Of a stretch of DNA of 64,000 nt, positions 1 to 9,285 are shown in pieces. The translations under genes were made by a program, and so were the position numbers. The number at the start of each line of letters is the position of its first letter. Positions within the stretch are counted from its first letter, which is position 1. The stretch comes from JAVBQL01 sp031549085 (GTDB lineage: Bacteria; Spirochaetota; GWE2-31-10; MWDO01). Location of the stretch: NCBI GenBank assembly GCA_031549085.1, contig JAVBQL010000003.1:1-64000 (forward strand), given 5' to 3'. The notes under the pieces are model-generated. The model saw only the letters and a list, made by a program, of their open reading frames with translations. It searched no databases and was not told the DNA's origin.

Positions 1-68
1 ATTTTAGAGATATAGAAGATTTTATTAATATGCTTAGCGAAGCGGTAAAGAGAACAAATAGTATATAA
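1..68 (+). CDS. C-terminal end of an unidentified protein, cut by window edge
   Basis: An open frame enters the window at base 3 and stops at TAA 66-68, giving about 21 residues ending in SEAVKRTNSI. It is followed about 100 bp later by the spike gene on the same strand, so it probably belongs to the tail cluster. Too little is visible to name it. Confidence 0.45.
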   Translation, partial: FRDIEDFINMLSEAVKRTNSI

Positions 69-166
69 CCTACAATCAATCTTTTCTAGATATATAACAG
101 ATAGTTTTTTTAAAAAAACAATAATTTAAACAATCAATAAATAGACATTTAATATAGGAGAAAAAT

Positions 167-892
167 ATGAATGCAATTCAGATGAATGAATTTGAAAGCT
201 ATATAAAAACTATTAGCAAGGATACCTACATATATAAAGCTAAAGTAGATAAGGTTAATGATGATCACACAATAGATGCAAAACTTTATAAGGGTGATAC
301 AGAGACAGATATGATATTGGCAAATGTGAAGGTTCCATTTGTGATTGGCCTTAATGATGAGGAGGATGATCTTGAATGTCTTATTGCTATGCCAGAGGGA
401 GACATAACAAATAGTTATTGTATCTGTTTTTTTAGTAAAGAGCATCGGCTGCATATTACTTTGGACAAGACTATTATGGAGCTAAAAGAGAATAAAGCAA
501 CATTTAATATTGAGGACAATCTTAAGTTTGAGGCAAGTAAAGATGGTATAAATTTGGCTATTGGGGAGAGTGGCTTAAAGCTTGAGGCAAAGAAAGATGA
601 GTTCGTAGTAAAAACTGAACAAAGTACTTTTTCTTTAGGGGATAAAATAGAAATTGGAACAACAAAAACTTTAAAGGACCTTTTTGATGATGTCTGGTCT
701 GGAATTGAAGCTGTAAACGATAATATTAAGAATTTAAGTGATGCTATAACATCAGGGCTTCAGGCAACAGGTGGAATTAGTTCAACGGCATCCTTAATTT
801 ATGGACATGGAGCAGCTTTTGAAGGACTTAATGCTACAACAGTTGCAACATTAGAGATGAAAAAAGCAAATATAGAAAATGTTTTGAAATAG
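167..892 (+). CDS. Baseplate spike protein, gpV-like
   Basis: A 241-residue protein with the layout of a phage baseplate assembly/spike protein (P2 gpV type). Residues about 15-90 look like the OB-fold domain, ending in a strand resembling the family's conserved end. Residues about 95-165 are short alternating K/L/E strands (for example LKFEASKDG and LKLEAKKDE), as expected for a trimeric beta-helical spike. The C-terminal 70 residues are helical and glycine/alanine-rich. The start has a good AGGAG site. The hub, gp25-like and baseplate J genes lie downstream, but two opposite-strand genes intervene. It would sit at the tip of a contractile tail tube. The family call is from fold pattern and context, without an alignment. 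Confidence 0.65.
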   Translation: MNAIQMNEFESYIKTISKDTYIYKAKVDKVNDDHTIDAKLYKGDTETDMILANVKVPFVIGLNDEEDDLECLIAMPEGDITNSYCICFFSKEHRLHITLDKTIMELKENKATFNIEDNLKFEASKDGINLAIGESGLKLEAKKDEFVVKTEQSTFSLGDKIEIGTTKTLKDLFDDVWSGIEAVNDNIKNLSDAITSGLQATGGISSTASLIYGHGAAFEGLNATTVATLEMKKANIENVLK

Positions 893-895
893 AAA

Positions 896-932
896 AAAGG
901 TATCTTCATTAACAATGAAGATACCTAATTTA
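896..932. terminator. Bidirectional intrinsic terminator
   Basis: A perfect 13-bp stem (AGGTATCTTCATT, loop AAC) at 898-926 is flanked by an A-run on the left and T-rich sequence on the right. It lies between the convergent spike gene and the YD-repeat lipoprotein gene. Confidence 0.85.
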
Positions 933-949
933 AGTAACTGTTCTATAAT

Positions 950-2224
950 TTAATAAAATTCATAGATAGTTTCTGAAGATGTTACTGTCGTAGAGTTGTT
1001 GCTCTTAGAGAGAATAGTTGTTGTAATACTCTTTTTTGTTAATATATAGTTGGAGTTATAAGCATAGGTTTCATTTCTAGTAATCTTAAGGAGTGCATTA
1101 TCTGATACAAATGCAGAAGATTGTATATTTCTATGAGAATCATATTCGTATTCTACTTCTTGAGTATCTGAGCTATCTTCATCTGTTCGAAATTCATATA
1201 TCCAGTTGCATCTAGAGTCATAATTGGCATCAACAAATGACTTCTTGCCAGTTGCTTTTATTTGATGAGTGTTACTATATGTAGCTTCTGTTATATTATA
1301 GTTAAGATCGTATGTGTATTTGTTTGTTTCAATGTATATGAATTCGCTTGCAGAATCTTTAATATTATCATATTGATAATTAGTTAGAAAACCAGCAGAG
1401 TTATAGCTATTTGTCTCCTCATATATACCATTACCCCAAAAATTTTCATATTTTTTGTAGGTTAGGTTTCCGTTGCTATTATATGTTGATGTAGTTTTTC
1501 CTCCATCATCTTTTGTACAAGTAAGTTCATTCCCTTTGCTGTCATATGTATATGTTTCTGTCTCTATAGGTGAAGCAGAGGTGTTTTTTTTAGTTAGGAT
1601 ATTTTTATTGCTATCATAAGTATACTCATATATAGTATTTGATGTAGAGATAACAGTTCCAGAAGCATTTTTGTTTGTTTTTATTTCTTTAAGCATATTT
1701 CCATTATCATCATATGTGTAGTCATAAACTAAATAGCTAGTTATATTTCCGCTGCTATCTTTATTAGTTGTTGTTGATTTTTTCATATTAAAATGTATAG
1801 AGAGCCTATATACTTTTTTTGCTGTTCCATCTGCTGATGTAACAAGTATATCTATCATACAGTTATCTCCATGTAGATCAATTGGGCTCTTATCTGATAC
1901 GTTATAACTATTTCTTCTAACTATATAGGAGGCTTTTGGATTTTTTGTCTCTATTGAGAGAGAAATTGATGTTTCACTTACCGGATAGACAAAATTGTAG
2001 TTGTTCTTACCAGTAAATATAATTTTTCCCAAGCCATCAGTTAGACTCTTGAGCTCTGCACTGCTTGCAAGTGGATCTGTTGTTATAGTGGTAGATGTTG
2101 TATCATTGCTGTTGGAGGATTCTGATGATGTAGCATTGTTTAGAGTATCATCTCCACAGCTAATAGTAAACATAAAAAGTATTAACATAAAGGCAAATAG
2201 AGTAAATATTTTCTTTCTATTCAT
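950..2224 (-). CDS. Lipoprotein with cadherin-like domain and YD-type repeats
   Basis: A 424-residue predicted lipoprotein. A hydrophobic signal segment ends in a lipobox at Cys23 (FTISC) and is followed by a Ser/Thr/Asn-rich linker. Residues about 60-150 resemble the cadherin-like beta-sandwich domain PF12733 (LKSLT start, later a DGTAKKVYRLSI end). From about 170 on there are repeated YTYDxNGN/YEYDSxxN units typical of RHS/YD repeats. It is probably surface exposed. The gene interrupts the tail cluster on the opposite strand together with the next gene; nothing ties it functionally to the tail. Domain assignments are by eye; the ligand is unknown. Confidence 0.6.
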   Translation of the reverse strand: MNRKKIFTLFAFMLILFMFTISCGDDTLNNATSSESSNSNDTTSTTITTDPLASSAELKSLTDGLGKIIFTGKNNYNFVYPVSETSISLSIETKNPKASYIVRRNSYNVSDKSPIDLHGDNCMIDILVTSADGTAKKVYRLSIHFNMKKSTTTNKDSSGNITSYLVYDYTYDDNGNMLKEIKTNKNASGTVISTSNTIYEYTYDSNKNILTKKNTSASPIETETYTYDSKGNELTCTKDDGGKTTSTYNSNGNLTYKKYENFWGNGIYEETNSYNSAGFLTNYQYDNIKDSASEFIYIETNKYTYDLNYNITEATYSNTHQIKATGKKSFVDANYDSRCNWIYEFRTDEDSSDTQEVEYEYDSHRNIQSSAFVSDNALLKITRNETYAYNSNYILTKKSITTTILSKSNNSTTVTSSETIYEFY

Positions 2225-2354
2225 AAAAAACTCCTATTATAAAATAGTAAAATAAATTTATTTATAAATATAATGTTTTATTTTATAAAAAAAGTCAACA
2301 ATTATTAATTCGTCTGTTTATATTTTTTAATTTTGTAATAATGTTGTTTATAAA

Positions 2355-2392
2355 CAAAAAAATCCCTACTTTAATCAAAGCAGGGATTGATG
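2355..2392 (-). terminator. Intrinsic terminator after the outer-membrane protein gene
   Basis: AATCCCTACTTT and AAAGCAGGGATT form a 12-bp stem with one mismatch and a four-base loop. Read on the minus strand, a run of seven T follows, just downstream of the stop at 2414. Confidence 0.8.
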
Positions 2393-2413
2393 AATTGTAT
2401 TTAAGTAATTGTT

Positions 2414-3694
2414 TTATATTTTAAACTTCACAGTGGCATCAATGTGGTTCTCCCAACGAATATTATCTTTCAAGATACTATTCTCTGCCTTGAATACATC
2501 AAGACCATTTGATATAGTATTATATCTTCCAATGTAGTTAACACTGATAGAGAACCAATCTTTGGTATATCCTAAGCCAACTTTAACACCAGCCCAAGCT
2601 GATGCACCATCATATCTTGTATAGAGTCTAGCCAGTTTGTTGGCATCAGTACTATCTTTTGTTAAAGCGTTGCCATCATTTGTAACCATAGCATAATAGT
2701 TCTTATGGTATAGACCAAACATAGGAGTGATTCCAAATAGGTTAAAATTAAAACCAACAACCATGTCAGAGTACATATCTGCTTTTCTGTAATTTGTTTT
2801 GGCTATTACATATTGATCAGCATAGATAGATGCAAAGAATGTATCTTCTATAAAGATCTCTCCCTTAAGGTTTTTTTGTTTAAGCGGACTTAAGAAATCG
2901 TAAGCAAGTCTATATATTCCTTCAAATTCAAGAGAGTTGTATACCTCATTAAGACTTTCTCTCTCCATTACTGGGTATAGGTAGATGTTAAATGATTGAT
3001 ATAGCCTCCAGCTGAAACCAAACTTATAGCTTCCGCTTAAGTCAATCATAGGAGATAATTTTACATCAACATATGGGGCATAGTTTGCATCTGGATGATC
3101 TACTGTTCCAGATATTTTTTGAGCATCATCATAACCGATTCTAGCCTCGAAGTTTAAACCAATGTTTATTGCCTCAGGGATCTTAAATGTGTTATCCAAT
3201 CCTACGTAGAACCTGTTTCTTGGTATAAATTGGAATTTTGATGGGTTAAGTGCTGTTGGTATACGAGTTACATCATATACATCATTCATTCTTATATCAA
3301 ATCTGTCTTTTACCCATGGAGTTAAAGTATAGAAAGTAAACTCTTTGCCATTGTTATCTTTTAGTTTTCCAAGTTCAAAGCCTAATGAGAGTTTTAGCTC
3401 ATTTCTTAAATAGAGATCTGCACCTTCAGCAGTTCTTATATAGTTTTCTCTGACAGCTGCCCTTGTAAGATTGTCAAAAGCCTCTGCATCAAACCTTTGT
3501 GAGAATTCAAGACCAAATTTTCCTGGAAATTTGAACTCTTTTACCTCTTCCTCTTTTTTGCTGCTATCATTAGCTGCTGGAGCTGCCTCTGGAGTCACAG
3601 CATTAGTTGTTGTTGGATCAGCAGGTACCTCTTGTGCTGCTGCCATTGTTAAAGAAAATATGAACAGCATTAAAATAGCTATGCTTTTTCTCAT
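2414..3694 (-). CDS. Predicted outer-membrane beta-barrel protein
   Basis: A 426-residue protein with a signal peptide (cleavage probably after the AAAQ stretch near residue 21), a Pro/Ala/Thr- and Lys/Glu-rich linker, then a long region of alternating amphipathic strands rich in Tyr, Phe, Asp and Asn. It ends in a C-terminal aromatic/aliphatic strand (DATVKFKI), as in outer-membrane barrels. Lengths and strand pattern suit a porin-like protein. It has its own terminator, and a roughly 410-bp spacer separates it from the divergent tail hub gene. The specific family and substrate are not recognisable. Confidence 0.6.
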   Translation of the reverse strand: MRKSIAILMLFIFSLTMAAAQEVPADPTTTNAVTPEAAPAANDSSKKEEEVKEFKFPGKFGLEFSQRFDAEAFDNLTRAAVRENYIRTAEGADLYLRNELKLSLGFELGKLKDNNGKEFTFYTLTPWVKDRFDIRMNDVYDVTRIPTALNPSKFQFIPRNRFYVGLDNTFKIPEAINIGLNFEARIGYDDAQKISGTVDHPDANYAPYVDVKLSPMIDLSGSYKFGFSWRLYQSFNIYLYPVMERESLNEVYNSLEFEGIYRLAYDFLSPLKQKNLKGEIFIEDTFFASIYADQYVIAKTNYRKADMYSDMVVGFNFNLFGITPMFGLYHKNYYAMVTNDGNALTKDSTDANKLARLYTRYDGASAWAGVKVGLGYTKDWFSISVNYIGRYNTISNGLDVFKAENSILKDNIRWENHIDATVKFKI

Positions 3695-4104
3695 ATAATT
3701 TTCCCCTTTTTTTAGTTTAATTTGTTTTGCTTTTTTACTTATAAAAAAAAGTTATTATTTATATAATGTATTATTGTTAAGATTTTATTAAGAAAAAAAT
3801 ATTTTATCTAAACAATGCTTTTTTTCTATATAAATTATAAGGTTATATTCGACCTTAACAATTCAATATATTAAACTTATTTTCAAAAAATTAACCTTTA
3901 TATTTACCTTTTTATCATATTTATAGGTTAAAAAAATCACATATAAATTAAATATAATTGACTTTTTTATAGCTTACCTTTTTTAAAGGGGATAAAAGAA
4001 TTAGAAAGATATTTTATTGAGTTATTTTTAAATTTTATCAAAAAAAATTATAAATTAAAAAAATCATAAAAAATATATTTTATAAATAAAATGGAGATTA
4101 AATT
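3695..4104. other. Divergent intergenic region
   Basis: 410 bp of very AT-rich sequence between divergent genes. It holds a possible -35 (TTGACT, 3958-3963) toward the hub gene and a loose inverted repeat TTAACCT ... AGGTTAA (about 3891-3934). No ORF or RNA is supported. Confidence 0.4.
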
Positions 4105-4701
4105 ATGGCAACAAAAACAGAAAAAACAGTAATAGAACTGGAATTTGATAAAAATGGTATGCTTAGAATAGGAGAAAAATTTTTACCTTGTGTATTACAG
4201 GACATAAAGGTAGATGATCATGTGAAGATGGAGGAAAACAATGTAATCAAAGAAAATGGTTCAGACATAATGTTTGGTGGGTATGATGACAGAAAAATAA
4301 GCCTCTCTTTTCTTGTTATGAATAGTTTTGATGTTACCAGTGAAATAGGATATAGAACCTCTCTGTTTGATAATAAGCAGAATGATATCTATAGAATAAT
4401 TAAAACAATACAAGGTAAGTTTAATGATGGAATTGTTTTTAATATAAAAAATGATCTTATTAATAGTTTTGGAATCAGTAGTGTTTTTTTGGTATCATAT
4501 TCTACATCAATAAAAACAGGAGCTAATAAAGCAACAATAAGTATGGATTTTTTAGAAAAAACTTCATCTAGAATTCCAATAAAGCAAGATGAAAATCAGG
4601 ATAGTGATATATTCTATAGTTATAAAGATGATGCAAAGGATGCAATAAGAAAATCTGAAGAAAGCAAATTGTCTATAAATGAAAAAAACATAATAGTATA
4701 A
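4105..4701 (+). CDS. Tail/baseplate hub-associated protein
   Basis: A 198-residue soluble protein translated from an ATG after a GGAG site. It begins with a beta-rich region containing LPCVLQDIKV and an FGGYDDRKISLSF strand. Short proteins at this place, immediately before the gpD-like hub gene, are common in contractile tail clusters. The last 40 residues are charged and probably helical. The stop is 15 bp before the next gene's GTG, so the two are co-transcribed. Function is inferred mainly from position; no catalytic motif is visible. Confidence 0.45.
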   Translation: MATKTEKTVIELEFDKNGMLRIGEKFLPCVLQDIKVDDHVKMEENNVIKENGSDIMFGGYDDRKISLSFLVMNSFDVTSEIGYRTSLFDNKQNDIYRIIKTIQGKFNDGIVFNIKNDLINSFGISSVFLVSYSTSIKTGANKATISMDFLEKTSSRIPIKQDENQDSDIFYSYKDDAKDAIRKSEESKLSINEKNIIV

Positions 4702-4716
4702 TATAGGAGTAGAAAG

Positions 4717-5400
4717 GTGATTGAATTTAAAATTAATAAAAAAGATATAGTTGCGAATGGATATTTTATAAAAAATTTAAACATGCTTACAACTGCATTT
4801 ATTGAATTTGCTAGTGAGACACCACCCAATGTAGATGATGAAGTTGAAGTATTAAATGCTTCTGATAGTTCACCAATAGGTACTTCTGTCTTCAAAGGAT
4901 ATATAAATGGTGTCAATAAAATTGAGGAGGGATATCTAAATGGCAGTAGCAAATCAGATGGAGCTTCTTATAAAATATTGGCTATTTCAAGTAGTAAGTT
5001 TAATCAAAAAACGACTATAGATTGTTACAAAGAGGAAGATTTTAATAAAATAGTAGAAAATATATTAAAACTATCTGATTTACAAGTGGAAAATAGTCTT
5101 GAAGGGTTTGATATTGATTGGATTCCTCAATCAACACCAGCCCTATCTTTATTAAATCTTTTTTCAATATATGAGACACGAAAAGGAAAAAAGGTATATT
5201 GGTATGATATTGATGGAAAAATTTGTATATTCGATGAGATTAAAGAGGGAGCCATTATAAAAAATAGAGTGTATGAAAGGAGAAGGAATATAATAATTGT
5301 TGATAATAAAAGCATTCCAAATATTTTTGATACAATAGAGGGGAGAATTATCACAGGCTATAAGCTTACAAATAGTAATTTGGAATTATATGTCAAATAA
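4717..5400 (+). CDS. Tail hub protein, gpD/VgrG-like
   Basis: A 227-residue protein starting at GTG after AGGAG. The arrangement fits the phage late-control gpD / VgrG hub fold: an N-terminal strand domain, an FKGYINGV segment matching the usual 'F.G.V..v' strand, a KILAISS strand, then an EDFNKIVENIL helix and a DIDWIPQ segment that resemble the second hub domain. It would form the trimeric hub that carries the spike. It is shorter than full gpD proteins (about 300-380 residues), which is common in tailocin-like systems. Confidence 0.6.
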   Translation: MIEFKINKKDIVANGYFIKNLNMLTTAFIEFASETPPNVDDEVEVLNASDSSPIGTSVFKGYINGVNKIEEGYLNGSSKSDGASYKILAISSSKFNQKTTIDCYKEEDFNKIVENILKLSDLQVENSLEGFDIDWIPQSTPALSLLNLFSIYETRKGKKVYWYDIDGKICIFDEIKEGAIIKNRVYERRRNIIIVDNKSIPNIFDTIEGRIITGYKLTNSNLELYVK

Positions 5401-5489
5401 ATTTTGCTAAAAAATGTTTTAGTTTGAATGTTTAAATTTTTAATAAAATATTTTTATTTTAAAAATTATATAAATTAAGGAGATATACT

Positions 5490-5972
5490 ATGTCAGATAA
5501 TATTATTTTAACAGATATTAAAATGGAAGATAATGAGGTGGTTATTTGTAATAAAGGCCTTATAAGTGAAGAGGATAGGAATAATTATTATAAAGGTTTT
5601 ATGAATGAAGAGGGGAAACAGATCTATTATAAAGATTTTGTAATGACAGAGGGAACAGATCTTTTAAAACAAAACATTATTAGAAGATTAACTACCCCTC
5701 GTGGTTCTATATTTTTTAATAAGGAATTTGGAAGTGAGGTATATAGCTGGATAAAGGCAAGAGATATCTCTTTAAATTATGTTGAGGCGCATATATCAAT
5801 GGTTTTAGCTGAATGTGATGAGATCAAACCATATTCAATAAATGTAGAGGCATATAAAAATGGTTCTGTGTTGAGTATTACTGCTTCATTTGAATTATGG
5901 GAGACAAAACTAAAAGAGAAGCTTAGTTTATATCTTTCTGAAAATGATATTACAGCTAATTTCGCACCCTAG
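5490..5972 (+). CDS. Baseplate wedge protein, gp25/gpW-like
   Basis: A 160-residue protein with a strong AAGGAG site. After about 50 N-terminal residues containing two similar YYKGF/YYKDF segments, it shows the gp25 pattern: LTTPRGSIFFNKEFGSEVY, then a helical region with EAHISMVLAECDEI and a final beta hairpin. gp25-like proteins form the baseplate wedge with baseplate J. The order hub, gp25-like, J-like, I-like matches P2-type tails. The N-terminal extension is longer than in gp25 itself. Confidence 0.7.
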   Translation: MSDNIILTDIKMEDNEVVICNKGLISEEDRNNYYKGFMNEEGKQIYYKDFVMTEGTDLLKQNIIRRLTTPRGSIFFNKEFGSEVYSWIKARDISLNYVEAHISMVLAECDEIKPYSINVEAYKNGSVLSITASFELWETKLKEKLSLYLSENDITANFAP

Positions 5973-6014
5973 CCAAAATATTTAAATACTATAATATTTT
6001 GATTTATAGGACAT

Positions 6015-6087
6015 TAATTATAATTTCCCACCTATCAATGATTCAAGCTTTTTGAAAGTTTGATTGGATAGGTGAGTAGTATAATTA
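6015..6087. repeat. 73-bp imperfect inverted repeat
   Basis: Outer arms TAATTATA/TATAATTA and inner arms CACCTATCAAT/ATTGGATAGGTG enclose an AT-rich loop containing CAAGCTTTTTGAAAG. It lies in a roughly 416-bp gap between the gp25-like and baseplate J genes. It could be an RNA hairpin, an attenuator between tail modules, or a tiny mobile-element relic. No T-run follows directly, so it is not a clear terminator. Confidence 0.6.
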
Positions 6088-6388
6088 AAAAGAATTATAA
6101 ATTTTTATTAAACAAAACATCGTTATTAAGTAAATTATGTAAAAAAAAAGATTTCCGAAGAGTTTGGCAACTAAAATAGAAAAAGTATTGTATAATACAA
6201 ATAGTCAAAATTATTTAAAATAACATCAATATTAAATATTTTGATAGTTGTTTTCTAAAAAAAATATTTTTCAAAAAACAAATACAAATAATATTATTAT
6301 TTCTTATTCTTTATTAATCAGAGATTATTATTTTTCTCAAAAAAATGAAAAGATCATAGATCTATATTTAAAACAAAAGGAAGGAAAA

Positions 6389-7759
6389 ATGGATAGTGAA
6401 ATTCATTACAAAATATTTAAAGAGATAGCTCCTAAATATATTGATTTCAGTGACTCAATACCAACAGGTGTATTGAAAGGTTTATTGGAAATATTGGCTG
6501 AATCAGCAAGTTTAATAAGAGAGCATCAAAAAAATGTTGCAAAAGAGGCCTACGTCCAATCAGCAAGTGGAACTGCACTGGACTATTTAGTTGGACAAAT
6601 TGGCCTTGAAAGATTAGGGGCAACCAAAACTATTGGACAAGTAATATTTGGTAGAAATGCTAAAACAGATAAAGATAAAGATAAATCTGTTGTTATTAAA
6701 AAAAACACAATTCTTAAAACAAAGCTAACATCATTAGGAAAAGAGTACCGTTATCTAGTAACAAAAGAGGTTACTATCCCACCAGGTGTTGATAAGATGT
6801 TAGTTGAGGTTATAGCTGAAGAGAGTGGAATTGCTTATAATGTTCCAGAAAAATATATTATACGTTTGGTTAACCCTATTTCTGGAATAGATTATGTTGA
6901 AAATAGCTCTAATTGGATAATTACAGCAGGTACTAATGGAGAGAGTGATAGTGCTTTAAGAAAAAGGTATTTTGCAAAGTGGGGGGAGCTTGTTACAGGT
7001 TCTAATGCTTTAGCATATGAATCTTGGGCACGTTCTGTAAAGGGAGTTACTGATGTAGTTGTAATTCCTACTCCTAATGGACAAAAAAATTTAGTTGATG
7101 TCATAGTGTCTACTACTAGCACTGCTGCTGAAGAGGATAATCAAATTATAAAAAGAGCACAAAGTTTGATTGAAACAAATAAGCCAATAGGAGTTGATGT
7201 TATGGTTTATGGACCAACTCCAAAACTAATCAATATGAATATTATTCTTCATCTTTTGCCATCTTGTCTTGATAGTGATGTAGTGGTGATGGCTACAAGA
7301 GTAAAAGAAATTATAAATGCAATGTTTGTTGCTAGTGATGATTATATAGATATTTTCAGGATAGGAGAAGATTTTATTCTTGATAGATTTAAGCAAACAA
7401 TTATGAATAATGTGAAAGGGATAAAATATATTGAATTTGTTATAGATACTCCTAGCTTTTTGAATGATATGTTTGCCTATTTAAGATATTTGTACAATTT
7501 AACATCTTTTGAATCCATCTCTAATTTTGTTGAGTTCACATCTCCTTTCTTAGGTTTTGTATCTAATTTTAATGTTAAATTTAATGAAATTAAGGAGTCT
7601 ATAGAAACAATAGATGATTTAATAGAGGCAATGGCTCAAGATACCACACTTACAGAAGAATCAACTGAGTTTATATCCTCAAATATTGAAATAACTTCTC
7701 ATCAAATAGCAGCAAAAGGTATAATAAATGTATTAACTAAAATATCAAAAGAGGTTTAA
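6389..7759 (+). CDS. Baseplate assembly protein J-like
   Basis: The reading frame is open from 6248, but ATG 6389 is the likely start because AAGGAAGG lies just before it, giving 456 residues. The first half carries the baseplate J signature: an EIAPKYIDFSDSIPTG start, QSASGTALDYLVGQIGLERLGAT, a SGIAYNVP strand, and TAGTNGESDSALRKRYFAKW. The C-terminal part (SLIETNKPIGVDV onward) matches the usual end of the family, followed by about 100 extra residues. It is the main wedge protein linking sheath and hub. It abuts the next gene with a 2-bp gap. Confidence 0.85.
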   Translation: MDSEIHYKIFKEIAPKYIDFSDSIPTGVLKGLLEILAESASLIREHQKNVAKEAYVQSASGTALDYLVGQIGLERLGATKTIGQVIFGRNAKTDKDKDKSVVIKKNTILKTKLTSLGKEYRYLVTKEVTIPPGVDKMLVEVIAEESGIAYNVPEKYIIRLVNPISGIDYVENSSNWIITAGTNGESDSALRKRYFAKWGELVTGSNALAYESWARSVKGVTDVVVIPTPNGQKNLVDVIVSTTSTAAEEDNQIIKRAQSLIETNKPIGVDVMVYGPTPKLINMNIILHLLPSCLDSDVVVMATRVKEIINAMFVASDDYIDIFRIGEDFILDRFKQTIMNNVKGIKYIEFVIDTPSFLNDMFAYLRYLYNLTSFESISNFVEFTSPFLGFVSNFNVKFNEIKESIETIDDLIEAMAQDTTLTEESTEFISSNIEITSHQIAAKGIINVLTKISKEV

Positions 7760-7761
7760 GT

Positions 7762-8337
7762 ATGAAACTATATGACTATATAAAAACTATATATCCTATT
7801 CTTGAGTCCTCCAATTTTGAAAAGATGGTTAAAATTATATGTGATACTTTTGACTATCTACATGAACTTAATTACAAGATGATAAATAACTATTTTGTAG
7901 ATAGCTGTGATAATGTGAAAGAGAAGGCTGCAGAGCAGTCAATATTAATATTTCCACAAGACAATGAAACTACATTAAAAGCTAAAACTTATGAATATTA
8001 TAAATTTCTTAAAAGTATGAATACTAAAGATGGAATAATAGATATTATTTCAAAGTATTATTTCAAGCGTTTTGAGGTACTTGATGTTAGAGATCTTGGT
8101 AATTTTAGATTGGACTATAGCTGTATAGATGTTGATTCAATTAGTGGAAATAGTGACAGTGAGTTTGTATTACAGGTTTATGAGGAGCTAGATGATGAAA
8201 CTAAAAAATTATTAAAAACTATTTTAGACAATGTTAAACCCTCTCATATCTCATATATAATTGAGGAGGTATTTGATTTTCCTTACTTCAAATTAGAGGA
8301 GGGGCAACTTAACAGAGGTGTATTAGGCGAATATTAA
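7762..8337 (+). CDS. Tail protein I-like
   Basis: A 191-residue protein immediately after the J-like gene. Position and layout match P2 gpI-type tail proteins: an N-terminal helical region (YDYIKTIYPIL, FDYLHELNYKM), a central FLKSMNTKDGIIDIISKYY segment and a C-terminal VKPSHISYIIEEV segment like the 'KPAH' region of the family. It is thought to complete the wedge and contact the fibre gene product encoded next. The call rests on gene order as well as these segments. Confidence 0.6.
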   Translation: MKLYDYIKTIYPILESSNFEKMVKIICDTFDYLHELNYKMINNYFVDSCDNVKEKAAEQSILIFPQDNETTLKAKTYEYYKFLKSMNTKDGIIDIISKYYFKRFEVLDVRDLGNFRLDYSCIDVDSISGNSDSEFVLQVYEELDDETKKLLKTILDNVKPSHISYIIEEVFDFPYFKLEEGQLNRGVLGEY

Positions 8338-8360
8338 AAAAAATAAAGGAGATATATTAT

Positions 8361-9263
8361 ATGAATAGACAAAATTTTTATCACAGACAGCAATTAAACA
8401 AAGAAGATTTGAATGATATTTTGCAGAAAAATATTGAAACAGCAGATCACAATATTGTTAAAGATGCTATAGGAGATGGCATTCTCAATGGACTAGATGT
8501 CGTTAAAGGTACAGATTTTAAAGTAGTAATTAAAACAGGAGTTGCATACAAAGATGGGCAGAGAATTGCTGTAACATCAGATGTTACAAAAGATCTTTCT
8601 TCATCAAAACCATCTTCTGGGAGCAAAAACATAACAGTTGCAATAAAATTCAGGTATTATGAACATGATGAACGCTATATACAGAGTGGAGATAAAATAA
8701 AATATCTGAAGGATGAGTCATCTGAAATAATATTATTAGAGGAGACAGATGTTTCAGGCGGGGCTATTGATAGTGATTCTATTATTATTGCAAATATTTT
8801 ATTAACTTCTACAGATTTATCAATTGAAATGACAAAAAATAATAGATTATTTGATAATTTAAAACTTGTTGAATTGAGCAGAAAGTTAGAAAGTGAGATT
8901 AATAAAAGGATAGATGAATTAAATACTCTAAAGACTGATATTACTGAGCAGATTAGTAATATAACTCAAAGTATTACAACTCATAACAATGATTTAATTG
9001 CAACTACTACTGTATTAGGCCATGTAAAGGTAGATTCAGCAATTAGTAGCACTAGTACAAATCCAGTGCAAAACAAAGTTATATATTCGCAGCTATCAGG
9101 TAAAGCAAATTATATTCATTCACATGATTTTATAGATCAGTTAAAAATGTTTTTTAAATATAAAACAGAGACAATATATCCAGGCGAACCAGAACAACAG
9201 ACTAAATATTGGTTAGAATATATGGATGGGACTACGGTAAAAAAATTTTCAGTAATTGCATAA
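8361..9263 (+). CDS. Tail fibre protein
   Basis: A 300-residue protein with a strong AAGGAG site. The N-terminus (MNRQNFYHRQQLNKEDLN) resembles the baseplate-attachment part of short tail fibres. A beta-rich middle is followed by a coiled coil (about 175-215). Next comes TTVLGHVKVDSAIS with STNPVQNKVIYSQLSGKA, a motif seen in many phage fibres. It would be the receptor-binding fibre deciding target specificity. It is short for a fibre, and no second fibre or chaperone is recognisable beside it, although the following gene could fill that role. Confidence 0.7.
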   Translation: MNRQNFYHRQQLNKEDLNDILQKNIETADHNIVKDAIGDGILNGLDVVKGTDFKVVIKTGVAYKDGQRIAVTSDVTKDLSSSKPSSGSKNITVAIKFRYYEHDERYIQSGDKIKYLKDESSEIILLEETDVSGGAIDSDSIIIANILLTSTDLSIEMTKNNRLFDNLKLVELSRKLESEINKRIDELNTLKTDITEQISNITQSITTHNNDLIATTTVLGHVKVDSAISSTSTNPVQNKVIYSQLSGKANYIHSHDFIDQLKMFFKYKTETIYPGEPEQQTKYWLEYMDGTTVKKFSVIA

Positions 9264-9285
9264 AAAAATATTAGGGAGATAAAAA

